A stretch of 64,000 bases of DNA from Phytophthora vignae f. sp. vignae (Eukaryota > Oomycota > Peronosporomycetes > Peronosporales > Peronosporaceae), in NCBI GenBank assembly GCA_016169955.1, contig JABJUM010000059.1, positions 1 through 64,000 on the forward strand, read 5' to 3'. A program made the position numbers and the translations under genes. The notes beneath the pieces were generated by a model. That model ran no database searches and was not told the DNA's origin. It was given only the letters and a program-made list of their open reading frames with translations. Positions 21,786 through 31,813 of this stretch are shown here, in pieces (position 1 is the first letter of the stretch; each line of letters opens with the position of its first letter).

Positions 21786-22237
21786 TGTAATGGGCCTACC
21801 TTGGCTCACTACGACAGCTTACACGTGTGCGCACGTGTATGAGGAAGCGTAGATTTCTTTTACTTGAGTTAAGTATACTCGAGGTCCACGAGTATACTTT
21901 AAACAAGATAAAGACTCTTAGTAGCTGATTTTGGTAAAGATGAGAACTGCTATTTTTGTTTTATGTTTTCTGACTTCCTCTAAATGTAATATGAATCTGC
22001 CAACGGCTGGTTGGCAGAATTCCACTGCTATGCATGTCGCTCATTGGTTAAAAGATGCTGCTTTCAACCAATAGGAATCCTAAATGTCTATGGGCCACCC
22101 GTCGTGGTGACCGTAAATGAATGTGGCCCTTGATGTAACGTACATCAAGGCCGAGGAAGTGTTTAAACCTTTAACAGACATCGCGTCTGTTAAAGTTACA
22201 AGTGGCTGTAGCCACTTGTGCGTGTAACCCCGTTACA
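21786..22237 (-). repeat. TE2 LTR, right (5' LTR in element orientation)
   Basis: 452 bp matching 14597-15058. The central hairpin with stem CTGCCAAC/GTTGGCAG is present in both LTRs, but the 21-nt hairpin as a whole is the exact reverse complement of the other copy (loop GGCTG here, CAGCC there). The right end CCCCGTTACA is followed by the target copy CACCG. Confidence 0.95.
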
Positions 22238-22242
22238 CACCG
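22238..22242. repeat. Target-site duplication CACCG, right copy
   Basis: Matches 14592-14596 and immediately follows the TE2 right LTR. Confidence 0.95.
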
Positions 22243-22887
22243 TTTGAGGCTGATCTGGGTTATGTGCCCTACATGCTAGATGAGGTGGCTAGAGACCCAG
22301 AGTTTAAGCAGTTGCAGAAGTCAGCACAAGATTTCCTGCTCAAGCAAGACACAATTTTGAAAATGGCACAAGACGCGATGAGTGAGGCGCAAACTCGAAT
22401 GAAGTCGTATTATGACAAGAACAGACTTGCTCAAGACTTTAAACCCGGGGATATGGTACTCCTGGATGGACGGAATTTGGACATTCGTCACAAGGGGTTT
22501 GCGCAGGCGAAGAAACTTGCGCTGAGGTATATTGGTCCTTACTCGGTCGTGAAGCAAGTTCATCATGACTCCTACGAGCTGAAGTTATCGAAGGGGCTCA
22601 AGTTGCATCCCGTTTTCCACACTTCTTTGCTCAAGCCGTATCACAGCGACGAATCTCGCAGCCAAAATGTGAACAAGGTGATCTTGAAGGATGGCTCTGA
22701 GGGACAACTTGTACGAGAAGTCATCGGCCACCGTCGCAGGAAGAAGAAGCTCCAATATCGGATTTGGTGGCTTGGTGAACCCCGAGAAGACGCTACATGG
22801 GAACCCGTAGAGAACCTGAGTCAGATTCCAGGGCTCATTGACAAGTACTGGGACTCAAAGAAGAAGCAACGCGCGACTTCGAAGTAG
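22243..22887 (+). pseudogene. TE1 polyprotein, 3' part: integrase C-terminus and chromodomain
   Basis: Continues the integrase cut at 14596: FEADLGYVPYM, then an amphipathic helix, the GPYSVVKQVHHDSYEL module and HPVFHTSLLKPY, then a chromodomain (VREVIGHRRRKKKLQYRI, WLGEPREDATWEP). It ends ATSK at a TAG. The first ATG-like codon in frame is irrelevant because the sequence is only the downstream half of a split gene. The reading frame is intact, so TE1 was not visibly decayed here when TE2 inserted. Confidence 0.88.
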
Positions 22888-22912
22888 TGGGGCCTTCTTG
22901 GAAGGGAGGTCA

Positions 22913-23455
22913 TGTGACGTGGACGTCCGTCTGCCAATGAGATGGCATAGGACTCCCACGTCAAGTGCTGCTGCACAGACTTCAGTTTACGCTGTACAGC
23001 GTAATACGGGGATGCATGGTTTATATTCATTGCATGCTATCCTATTGGCTGGTTTGAAAAGTAAACTTGATTATGGGACGCGTAAACATGGACATTCGAG
23101 CGCCCTCATTGGTTGTAAATCATTGAGATGTGCAACAATCCAGTTTTCAGCCAGAGTTTGATTATGGGACGCAAGTCGCAAATTGTGGCCAAGCTACGAA
23201 TAGGATTAGTAGGTTTTCATTGGTAGATAAGGATTGATCTAGGATTTGAGATTGATAGACTTTAGGATGGGACCTGGATAGTTGTTTGTGTGTCCTAGTC
23301 ACCAAGAACTACTGGTTGCGCGGCGGCGGCGCACCGACGTTAGACTAACGGATCAATCAATCACTTTTCAACTTTCCAACTTCCTCTCAAGTGTTCTTCG
23401 AGCGCTCGCCACTGCGCTCATCAAGCTTCGGGTCTTCGCATCGGCTTGTGTGACA
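22913..23455 (+). repeat. Possible TE1 3' LTR
   Basis: Begins TGTGACGTGG right after a purine-rich tract and may end TGTGACA near 23455, where homology to the following satellite block starts. No second copy is in the window, so both borders are provisional. Confidence 0.35.
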
Positions 23456-24257
23456 AAGTTCAACTGGATTATGCATGTAGAAAAGTGTTTTGTGCTGACA
23501 GTACACTTACTATGGTTGCGTGGCCGGTATGAGCTTAGTAACATATTCCCACGTCAGAGGCACCGTGAGTAGGTGCATGTTGCAATGTGCTAAAGTAAAC
23601 CATTCTGTATTGTACGGAGCTTTGTTGTAAACCGGGTCTACTTCGGCGTAATAAGTTAACACGACAACAAAGTCGCCGCGGAGTATCAGGATATATATCT
23701 AACACAATATGTGCTTATTGTGAAGGTAGTAGAAATAAGCGTTGGCATGAGTTACGTGTCGTGGTAAGGAAGATCAATAATGTGTTATTGACGTTATAGT
23801 CAAAGAAGTATGTGGACGTGCTATTATATCAAGTTCTCTAAACCCTCCAAAACTCGCAGTGCGGGTTTCACTCGTTTTTTACTTAGCATTATATTTCGTG
23901 CTAATGTTCCTCAGTAAGAAAAAAACACTGTGTATCTATCGTGCTACCATTCAGCACTTGGTAGGGTCCATAAAATGTTTTGAGCTGTGGGCCGCGTTAA
24001 TGTTAACATAATTTCTACGTGGGCCGCGCTCATATCTACGTAGGCTGTCATAAACCCAGTAGTTTGTTACTAAAAGCAATCATGACTTTTCTATTCTACT
24101 ACGTGGCGCACATTAGCAGTTGCATACTACCAAGAGTAGCTAAAATGCTAAAGGTAACAAACATCGTAAGTACTCAGTAGCAGACAGGCCCAGCTATCGC
24201 ACTCACCCTGCTATCGCTGCTACGCTATTAATATCGTAAAGGTTGCTAATAACAATA

Positions 24258-24600
24258 ATTAATCTAGCGGCACGGCGAGGGCGCCCCCGTTCCGCTCGCC
24301 TCGTCGGCTCGCTGCACTACTCGCAGTGTTATTAGTTACAGTAGAGCTGGGCGGCCCTACGGCCCGCTAGGTCGCACGCGGGTGCCGCCTTCGGCGTCCA
24401 AAAACGTACTTAAGAAGGGTTGTGTGGACCACCATTAAAGTGGACAAAAGCTTCACACGGACTGACACACTGGACGGTCGCTCTATTAGTTGTTGTAGAC
24501 TAGCCGAGCGCCGCCGCTACGCGGCGGAAGGTTTTGTGGTTAGTTGCATAGTAAGGGCCGCCCACCTCCGCTACGCTCCGGTGGGCTTTAATCGTGTTCA
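24258..24600. repeat. GC-rich island, copy 1
   Basis: Shares with 26290-26640 and 28990-29260 the blocks CCGCTCGCCTCGTCGGCTCG, CACTACTCGCAGTGTTATTA and GGTCGCACGCGGGTGCCGCC, then GTGTGGACCACCATTAAAGT. It contains GC hairpins such as GCCGCCGCTACGCGGCGG. The ORFs in it lack conserved frames between the copies. Confidence 0.75.
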
Positions 24601-25523
24601 AATGTTATTCATTTCGATTGTGGGGCATGTAAATAGAGCTTTGGGTGACGGAAGTACTGTTAGTAGCGTTACTTGGCTGTTATCCGCTTAAAAAAAATAT
24701 TCCCACGTCGGAGTTACGATGGGTAGATGCATGTTGCAGAGTAAAACATTTTCAACTGTAGGGCGTGCCATTTTAAGTGCAGGTACGTGTTTTTATCGAG
24801 TTTGTCATGCTACCATAGCTCAGTGTTACCTATATTTTATTCTGTATGGGGGATAAGCCCTTGGAACAACCAAACTGTGGGCTTCGCTTATCCTGTACCT
24901 TTCATTGTATTTTGTGCTTATGTTCTTGTAAAAATACCGAGTATACAACGTGATATCATTAATTTGTATGGCCCATAATGTAGTTAAGTAGCGGATTGCT
25001 CAAACTTCTACGTGACCTACTTGAGCACTCATTTTTAATCTACTTAGACGTGTCTATCAGTTTGTTATTCTACTACGCAGCAAACATTAGTATTTAGCGT
25101 CTACCTGCATTTACAGTAGCTAAAGTAAGAACCTTGCACCGCGTAACTATAAAATTCACGTTTACGCTATAGTAACTCCGTTTCCTACATGTGTATCCGT
25201 CCAATAACACGGCAATCTCAGCGAAAACTATAATAAAAAGCTCCCGCTCTGTGAATGTCAGAATATCTAGTACCGCAACAACGTACTATATTACCGCTAC
25301 AGGGCATAAATGTAGCAGGTACAGTGTGTACCTTTAAAGAATATACGAAACACGCTTATGCAAGGGTAGCTAAATATCGCCTCAAGATAAGCCGCTGCTG
25401 CTATACTATATCCCTCCCTAAAGTATTACCGTAAAATTATGTTATGTGTATCAGCAACAATTTCGCGAACGCGTTCCGCTAGATATACTCGCACTGCGAA
25501 CGCGTTCCGCGAGATTTACTCGC

Positions 25524-25935
25524 ACTGCTATCTATTGCTACACGCTGCTATCGCTTACTGCATACCGCCACCGCTTACTATGTGTTGCTATCTCTAACTA
25601 CGCGGTGAGCTCGTAGCAGGCGTCTGTATTATATCACCTTCGCTTGAGTATATTCTTTCTAAGTCGTACGGCAGCGTAGCTATCCTTGCCGCAGTGGGCC
25701 CCAAAATATTATAGTGAAAATAAGCTAGGCGCGCTGTAGATACTTTATCCATATTCAGCTTACCTTGCGTTACCAGTACTCACACTGCTATCACTTCCTT
25801 TGTCGCTGTAATCGCTCACTACGCGCTCCTATCGCTTTCTACGCGCTGCTATCGCGACCTATACGTTCATATCGCTTACTGCATGCTGCTACCGCTCAGC
25901 TCCTATCGCTGACTACGTGCTGCTATAACTAACTA
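25524..25935. repeat. 20-bp degenerate tandem repeat array
   Basis: Successive 20-bp units at 25811, 25831, 25851, 25871 and 25905 read ATCGCTCACTACGCGCTCCT, ATCGCTTTCTACGCGCTGCT and variants. A second run lies at about 25524-25620. The approximate consensus is ATCGCTTACTACGTGCTGCT. Scattered units also occur near 26180-26235, 28000-28080 and 28330. The units abut without spacers. Confidence 0.75.
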
Positions 25936-26289
25936 TGCACTGCATCCCCTTACTATGTGTTTGTATTAAACCAACCTCGCTACATTGATATCGTACTAAG
26001 TAGCAGGCAGGCCCAGCTATCGCTGCCACAAACGTACCGCATACTCACCCTGCTATCGCTGCTACGCTCATTAATATCGTAAAGGTTGCTAATAACAATA
26101 ATTAATCTAGCGGCACGGCGAGGGAAATATGGCCGCCCCCGTTCCGCTCGCCTCGCCTTGTGCTGCATGTACTCACGCCCCTATTGAATACTACGTGCTG
26201 CTATCGCTTACTATCCGCTTCTATCGCTTACTAAAGTATTACAGAGAGAGTCATGTTCGTGCCGTAGTATGGGTTACGCCAAGCGGCGG

Positions 26290-26640
26290 GAGGGTGATAT
26301 TCGCCCCCGTTCCGCTCGCCTCGTCGGCTCGCTGCACTACTCGCAGTGTTATTAGTTGCTGTAGAGCAGGGCGGCCCTGCGGCGCGCTAGGTCGCACGCG
26401 GGTGCCGCCTTCGGCAGAATGGGGGCCGCTTTCTAAAATCGTACTTAATTCGGGTTGTGTGGACCACCATTAAAGTGGACAACGGGCTTCACACGGACTT
26501 TCACACAGACTGGACGGTCGCTCTCTTAGTTGTTGTAGACTAGTCGAGCGCCGCCGCTACGCGGCGGGAGGCTTTGTGGTTAGTTGCAGTAGTAAGGGCC
26601 GCCCACCTCCGCTTCGCTCCGGTGGTTTTTTTTTCAAGTT
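26290..26640. repeat. GC-rich island, copy 2
   Basis: Second copy of the island at 24258-24600, same order of blocks, with scattered substitutions and small indels. A further partial copy of its left edge (AATCTAGCGGCACGGCGAGG) lies at 26101. Confidence 0.75.
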
Positions 26641-27129
26641 GAAATGTTATTATTTTCCATTGTGCACATGTAAATTTGTTTATACCGCTGTGAGCTACTA
26701 TCAGCAGAGTAATGTGGCTGGTATCAACTTAAATATCTATTCCCCCGTCAAGCGTTACTATGAGTAGATGCATGTTTTAGGGTAAAAGATTATCTATTGT
26801 ACGGTCCAGTGCTGGAAACCGTGTCTAACCTGTCACAACTATTTATCCCGAATTACAAAGTATCCGCACAGTACATATCTAACAATCTGTGTTTACTGTG
26901 AATTTAGTAGAAATAAACATGAGCAATATGTCTCGGTAGGGAGATCAATCTGGTGTTGCTATCTTCGGTGTGCTCACATAAGTCTATGTCCTACGTGTTG
27001 TTTAGTCAGTTTATCACCCCCCGTAACTCTCTGTTTTTAGTTCGTAGGCTATAACACCTTCATTCTACAGTGGACTATAAGCCCCAGCAACAATCAAAGT
27101 ATGGCTTCGCTATTCCTGTACTTAGCATT

Positions 27130-27411
27130 GGGTGCCTGCCAAAAGTGACATTTAATCGACATAAAGTGTTTCTCTAAATTCGTCTCTAAATATAAATTGT
27201 GCAGAGGTCGATATATGTGAAAGGTCGGGGTTTATGCCACCAAGTTGCTGTAACAGGGTGGGGTATAATTTATTCAAGATAACATTTATGCAGTTGCACG
27301 ATGAGGGGGAGAAGTGACCTTTCGTTTACGGAGGCGAAATCTACGCCTGACAAATATAAGTTTTCTTAAATCGGCTTATGCGGAAAATTACTACACTTTT
27401 GGCAGGCACCC
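27130..27411. mobile_element. 282-bp MITE, PIF/Harbinger-like, 3-bp duplication
   Basis: Ends are perfect inverted repeats GGGTGCCTGCCAAAAGTG / CACTTTTGGCAGGCACCC. The trinucleotide ATT flanks both sides (27127-27129 and 27412-27414). Non-coding. It interrupts the satellite block and marks a later insertion. Confidence 0.85.
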
Positions 27412-28354
27412 ATTACATGAAGTGCTTGTGTTCTTATATAAACACCGAGTAGACATGGCTACATCGTTTTAGCATTTCGTATGTTCAACCAAATATACCT
27501 GCGGGCTGCGCTAACAACTGCGCGGTCTACTTCCAAAGTCATTATTTTAGGCATGGCTATCGGTTTACTATCGGTTTATTAATCTTGTACGCGCGAGTAT
27601 TGGCACTTGAGCGTACCACCTGCATTAAAGTAGGCAAGATATAGAGAATTCGCACCCGTCACTATAAAATTCACGGTTGTCCTATGCTAATTCTGTGTCC
27701 TGCACGTATCCGTCCAATACCACGGTTAGAGAAGAGAACTCAGCGTAATAAACTGTAATAAAAGGCCTCCACTCAGTGAATATAATCTACTACCCCACTA
27801 ACGCATTATCGCTACATACTGTACCGTAACGATATACGAAACGCGTTGAAGCAACTGTAGCTAAGTATCCACCCAATATGAACGCAGAGCGCCACAGTAG
27901 CTATAATATATCCATCCCTAAAGTATTACAATAAAAGTACGCTGCGCATGTTCGTGCTAATATGGCGCACACCTTCCGCTACATGTACTCGCACTGCCAT
28001 CTACATGTATTACCACGTGCTGCTATTGCTTACTTAAAGTATTACAAACTACCACCGCTTGCTACGTGTTCCTACCGGTGAGCCACATCAATATCGTAGC
28101 ATGCATTTCTATTAAATCAACTTCGCTTCAGTGTATATATTATAAGTCGTACGGCCAGCGTGACTCTCATTTGTACTCCGCGGTCGGCCTATTTTAACAG
28201 AATTACAAAATAGCCAAGTGCTGCAGCAGCTATAATGTGTCCACTCCTAAAAAAAATATAGTAAACCTAAGCTGAGCATGCTGGAAATAGCAACCATCCC
28301 CCTTCACAATCACCTTGAACTGCATGTACTGCTATCGAGTATTGCGAGCTGCTA

Positions 28355-28912
28355 CAGAAATCTGCCTAAATACCGAACGGGTATACAATACATAACCTCA
28401 TATAACTAATACTTCAAGGTCCAACGACTGGTCGAACGGAGATGGGCAAAGGTACTGATGTAAAAACCCACTATACCTTTGTTTGGCCAAAAGTACTAAG
28501 CTGTGCAGTTGAAAATTGGCGCGCTTTTGATTGCCTGTGCGGTCTTCTATGCATTACCTTTTCACTTTCACATTTTCAGTCAATGGACCATGGGATAATC
28601 TACTTCATCAAAAGGTATGTGCTTTTTGAAAAGATGATGCATGCACTAGATCAATTAGGTGAGGGAGCGGATAGTCCTTTCAAAGTAGAGCTACTAACCG
28701 CACTGATGTGGCGCGAACACGTTTGGTCAAAGGTCAGCGCTGAATCAATTCAGCACTTCTGGCTTCGCTTGGGCTTGATTAACAAAGCAAGCCTCAAAGT
28801 CCTTCTAAACTAAACTAATTCAGTACAGTCTTTTCTATGGTAACGCTGAGATCACTTTATAAACCTAGAGCCCTTATATATATCAGGCGTTCGGTACTCA
28901 GGCAGAGTTCTG
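28355..28912 (+). mobile_element. Pogo/Tigger-like DNA transposon relic, copy 2
   Basis: A 558-bp unit with the same TIRs as 8285-8836 and TA on both sides (28353-28354, 28913-28914). It sits inside a 20-bp satellite unit, which reads on across the insertion. The 28442-28813 frame (123 residues, MGKGTDVKTH...) is open and gives the DDE_1 transposase C-terminus: FQSMDHGIIYFIKRY, MMHALDQLGEG, VWSKVSAESIQHFWLRLGL. It is too short to be an active transposase. The two copies differ by small indels, so they derive from the same internally deleted parent, which must have been mobilised in trans. Confidence 0.85.
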
Positions 28913-28989
28913 TATCGAGCTTCTATCGCTTATTAAATAAAGTATTACAGAGCGAGTTATATAAATGCCGAAATAGGTGCTACTAAATA

Positions 28990-29260
28990 TAAAGCCAAGC
29001 GGCGGGAGGGTAATATGGTCGCCCCCGTTTCGCTCGCCTCGTCGGCTCGCTGCACTACTCGCAGTGTTATTAGCTACTGTAGAGCTGGGCGGCCCTGCGG
29101 CCCGCTAGGTCGCACGCGGGTGCCGCCTTCGCTGCGCTCGGCAGCTCCGCTTCGGCGTCCAAGGCTGTCTATGTATGATTATGTGGACCACCCTAATTTT
29201 GTCGCCATGGGGCCACACCGTGACGGACACACACACTGGACGGTCTCTGTAGTAGTTGTT
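28990..29260. repeat. GC-rich island, copy 3
   Basis: Third copy of the island, including CTCGCCTCGTCGGCTCGCTG and GGTCGCACGCGGGTGCCGCC, after which it diverges. A 15-nt poly-G run follows at 29352-29366. Confidence 0.7.
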
Positions 29261-29366
29261 TGAGATTCCCAAGTGGTAGCCGCTCCTTGCGCTTGGTTGG
29301 TCGCTCTTATCGTTTTCACAATTGTGGAGCTCAGGCACGGCGTGGTAGGAAGGGGGGGGGGGGGGG

Positions 29367-30406
29367 CACTCGCATAGTAGTCGCTAGGTAGGAGAGGTTG
29401 GTCTGTTGCATTTAAAGGGAACGTGGAAAGTGAAGCGAGCGGGAAGCTACGCAAGGTTCTTCATAATAGATAGCGTAGTACAATCGATCGCGTGCTTGCC
29501 AAGATTCTGCCTCGAAGTCGGAAGCGCTCAGCAGCTAGTCGCCCGCGGGCGAGACAGTGGCGCCAACCGAGGACTAAATGGACATAGATACACCTTACTT
29601 GGAGAAGAAAATGAAGTGGTTCGCTGATCTTCACCGGAGTTGCCCCCCGCGCCCAGCTACTATATTGCATTGGTGCTGGACGCATTTGCCAAAACGCAGA
29701 AGGAACCCAAGAGAGGAGTGTCACAAGGACACACGACCAGAGTGAAATTGCAAAGCGCATATGGGTGGAACATACCACTTCTCCTCCCGGTCACGAGGAC
29801 TACCCCGGTGAAATATTTACATTAAATGACTGCTTCGGTAGATTATTAATCGGGTCGTCTGCGGGTCTGGTAACCCATATTCCGTGAATATCTTACAACG
29901 AATATATTATTTCTTTCATGCCCGACCCATACCCATAGCAGGGAAATATGGATTAGTCAGCCTTGGTGACTTACTACATGGATCTAGCAGTAGTTTTAGT
30001 TTTGGTGAGGTGCATTTCAGTCTTTTAGAAACCCTAACGACTAAGCCAATGTCCGTCTGTCCGAAGCCTACACATCTTCTGTCAGCTTGCTCGGAGTACA
30101 TTGGACATGTGCCCGAATGGATAGTCACGTACGTAATGTTCATTCTCGTACGGAAAATGGACATTGTACAGTGTCCATTTTCCGTGTACTAGTACAGTGC
30201 CAGCGAATCTTGCACAATTCCTCATTTTTCAGGGCAGGTATAAACACTACGCCCCCTGGCCCCGCAGGTCGTCATGAGTCAGAAGTTTACGCAGAATTAA
30301 GACCTGGCGAGGCCTTCCTCAGAAGTTAGAAAAAGTTCCTCAATAATAAGTAGCACCTCTCGCTCTGGACCTCGAGCGCCGACAAGCAAGATCCGGTGGT
30401 ACGAGG
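29367..30406. other. No convincing gene; one long palindrome
   Basis: Short frames here have no recognisable domain. The only notable structure is the palindrome at 30150-30185, listed separately. Confidence 0.5.
30150..30185. repeat. 36-bp near-perfect palindrome
   Basis: ACGGAAAATGGACA at 30150-30163 pairs with 30172-30185. The 8-nt centre is itself nearly self-complementary (TTGTACAG). It has the same look as the snap-back palindromes at 31990 and 34708. Confidence 0.85.
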
Positions 30407-30556
30407 ATGCTGTCCCAACTAAAAGTCTCGAGGACGTGGAACCAGTCTTACCAGCACAAAATGCATCACGCCGACCCAAATGATGCGTTGATGAAGTTGG
30501 CGGAGATCCAAGGCACCCCGGAGCGGGAGTTCTTGTTACCTATTAATAAGGAATAG
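30407..30556 (+). pseudogene. Gene D fragment (arm 1 copy)
   Basis: A 49-residue frame (MLSQLKVSRT...) ending at TAG. Its core HADPNDALMKLAE matches HVDPSDALMKLAE encoded on the opposite strand at 50151-50360, in the mirror position of the large inverted duplication. It is only a fragment; I do not recognise the parent family. Confidence 0.5.
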
Positions 30557-30808
30557 AGGCGTTAAGTCGAAAAAACACCCAAACTACTGTACTCTAACCT
30601 GGCGAAGGGTATTCCTCGTTGACAGCATGCGTGCTTCAATTTCAGCGCAGTATTTTTGTTTTTGAATTGCGTATCACTGTTGTCACTTAGTTATCCGCTA
30701 ACGACTAAATTTCAGCGCGGTCGCACAACAACTTCAGATGGCCGCGCTTAAAATAAATGGAACTTCACGTATTGACTTCTCTGGTCCGCGCAACGCACCG
30801 CACGAATA

Positions 30809-31813
30809 TTATCTTTCCCAGGCCAGCTGGGCCTTCTCCTCCCTCTCCGCTGCCACCTCCTCACTGGATTCATCTGCTTTTTCTGCATACAGTTTCCGCG
30901 AGAGCTGCTTGGCGGCGTTGTTGGCTCCGACCGTGTTGACGATGCGCCAGTCGAGCTCGTCGACGCTGCCGACCTTGCTGCCGAACGTCCACGTGCGTGT
31001 GTTGTCCTGCAGCGCGAGACACTCTTCCTGGCCCACGAGCGTCATCCTCGTCGTCTCGAGGCTCCTGGTCGTGACCTGGATCTGCATGTACTCGACGGAG
31101 GCGTCTCGCGCCCACAGCAGCGGGAGCACACCCAGCCCCGCCGTCTGCGCCTCGTACTCGGTGCGCGTGAGCTGCGCGTACCTCACGGAGGCCACGACGG
31201 CGCTCTGGACCTCAATGCTTTGCAGCTCCAGCATCATGTTCCGGTCCGTGAGCGTGTGCGCCGCCGCGTCCTTGAGGCTCTCGAAGAAGCGCGGCGTGCA
31301 GTAGTCGGAGAGCTCCGCTGCCGCCGCCGACTCGCGCGTGAGGCCGGCGGCGAACTGGGCGAAGTCCACGGAGTTGACGGCTCGCAGCTGCGCCTCGGTC
31401 GCCGCCTTGGCGCCCTCCAGGAACTCGGGCAGCTCCACGCGCGTCTGCGCGGGCATGTGCAGCTGCACCAGCGTCCACCAGAGCGCGGCCGGGTTGAGAT
31501 CGACGGGGAAGAGCTGCAGCTCCGACTCGTACGCGGACAGCAGCTCAGCGTTCTGCGATACACGCCGACACGCGGTGACGATCGTCCGCAGCGCGCTCTT
31601 GAGGGGCGCCGACGAGTACGAGCGGCGACCAACGCGGTGGATCTGCAGGATCAAAAGAGACCGTCGGAATTGACAGCCAATAATTGCAGCGGTGAGTGGG
31701 GCTGTACGGGGCAGTCAGCGTAATAGAGTAGATAGAGATGCAGGCGGTGGAGAGCGCACCTTGACGCTGGGGATGGAGCGCCTGGAGCGCGATGCTGCCA
31801 GTCGAAGTGCCAT
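30809..31813 (-). CDS. Gene A: presequence-bearing protein of a four-member local family
   Basis: Two exons: 31813-31760 (MALRLAASRSRRSIPSVK) and 31642-30809, joined in phase 0 across a 117-bp intron with GTGCGC at its 5' end and CTGCAG at its 3' end. The 295-residue product starts with an Arg/Ser/Ala-rich amphipathic presequence lacking acids, suggesting mitochondrial import. The body has a helical part (LNPAALWWTLVQLHMPA, ELPEFLEGAKAATEA, RFFESLKD) and a strand-rich C-terminus ending WRIVNT, then an acidic helix. Paralogues are B, C and the broken A'. The layout vaguely recalls Tim44/MRPL45-type matrix proteins, but I cannot assign a function. It is head to head with K1. Confidence 0.75.

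Larger units (their letters stand above)
14597..22237 (-). mobile_element. TE2: full-length Ty3/Gypsy chromovirus packed with perfect short hairpins
   Basis: A 7.64-kb element bounded by LTRs (14597-15058 and 21786-22237) and a CACCG target duplication, inserted in the TE1 integrase. On the minus strand the order is LTR, primer-binding region, gag, protease, RT, RNase H, integrase, chromodomain, polypurine tract, LTR. The coding frames carry at least one in-frame TGA and frame changes, so this copy is probably dead. Its outstanding feature is a perfect short inverted repeat (7-11 bp stem, usually 3-10 nt loop) roughly every 30-60 bp over most of its length, in coding DNA and LTRs alike. Examples are 15375-15401, 15743-15766, 16216-16238, 17067-17093, 18673-18694, 18716-18735, 18875-18900, 20926-20948 and 21446-21468. 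The flanking TE1 sequence does not show this. Confidence 0.93.
12473..23455 (+). mobile_element. TE1: degenerate Ty3/Gypsy chromodomain element, host of TE2
   Basis: TE1 runs on the plus strand as gag-like coiled coil, RNase H, integrase and chromodomain, interrupted at 14597-22242 by TE2 plus one copy of the duplicated target. Removing the insert rejoins the integrase frame exactly (codon CCG at 14594-14596 followed by TTT at 22243). Protease and reverse transcriptase are missing, so it cannot be autonomous. A purine tract (GGAAGGGAGGTCA at 22900-22912) lies after the polyprotein stop and is followed by TGTGACGTGG, a plausible 3' LTR start at 22913. The right border near 23455 (ending TGTGACA) is a guess, because no 5' LTR was found for comparison. 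Confidence 0.75.
23500..29300. repeat. Degenerate satellite block with long and short periods
   Basis: No gene is visible. Long diverged stretches recur in order: the word TTCCC[AC]CGTC...GTAG[AG]TGCATGTT at about 23550, 24700 and 26742; ATAAGCCC...GCTTCGCT[TA]TCCTGTAC at about 24851 and 27070; and a GC-rich island at 24258-24600, 26290-26640 and 28990-29260. Between these lie runs of a 20-bp unit. The block therefore looks like units of one to two kilobases, each made of a GC island, AT-rich DNA and short tandem repeats. A MITE and a pogo relic have inserted into it. It could be heterochromatic or centromere-like, but that is inference. Confidence 0.65.

Noticed and set aside
25524..25935. 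CRISPR-like array of about 20-bp repeats
   Set aside because: Units abut without spacers, are degenerate and lie in a eukaryotic satellite block with no cas-like genes.
29461..29778. Hydrophobic minus-strand frame as a membrane protein
   Set aside because: No family resemblance and no supporting context; a plus-strand frame of similar size overlaps it.
31220..31723. Plus-strand 167-residue frame over gene A
   Set aside because: Antisense shadow; gene A has a supported intron, presequence and paralogues.
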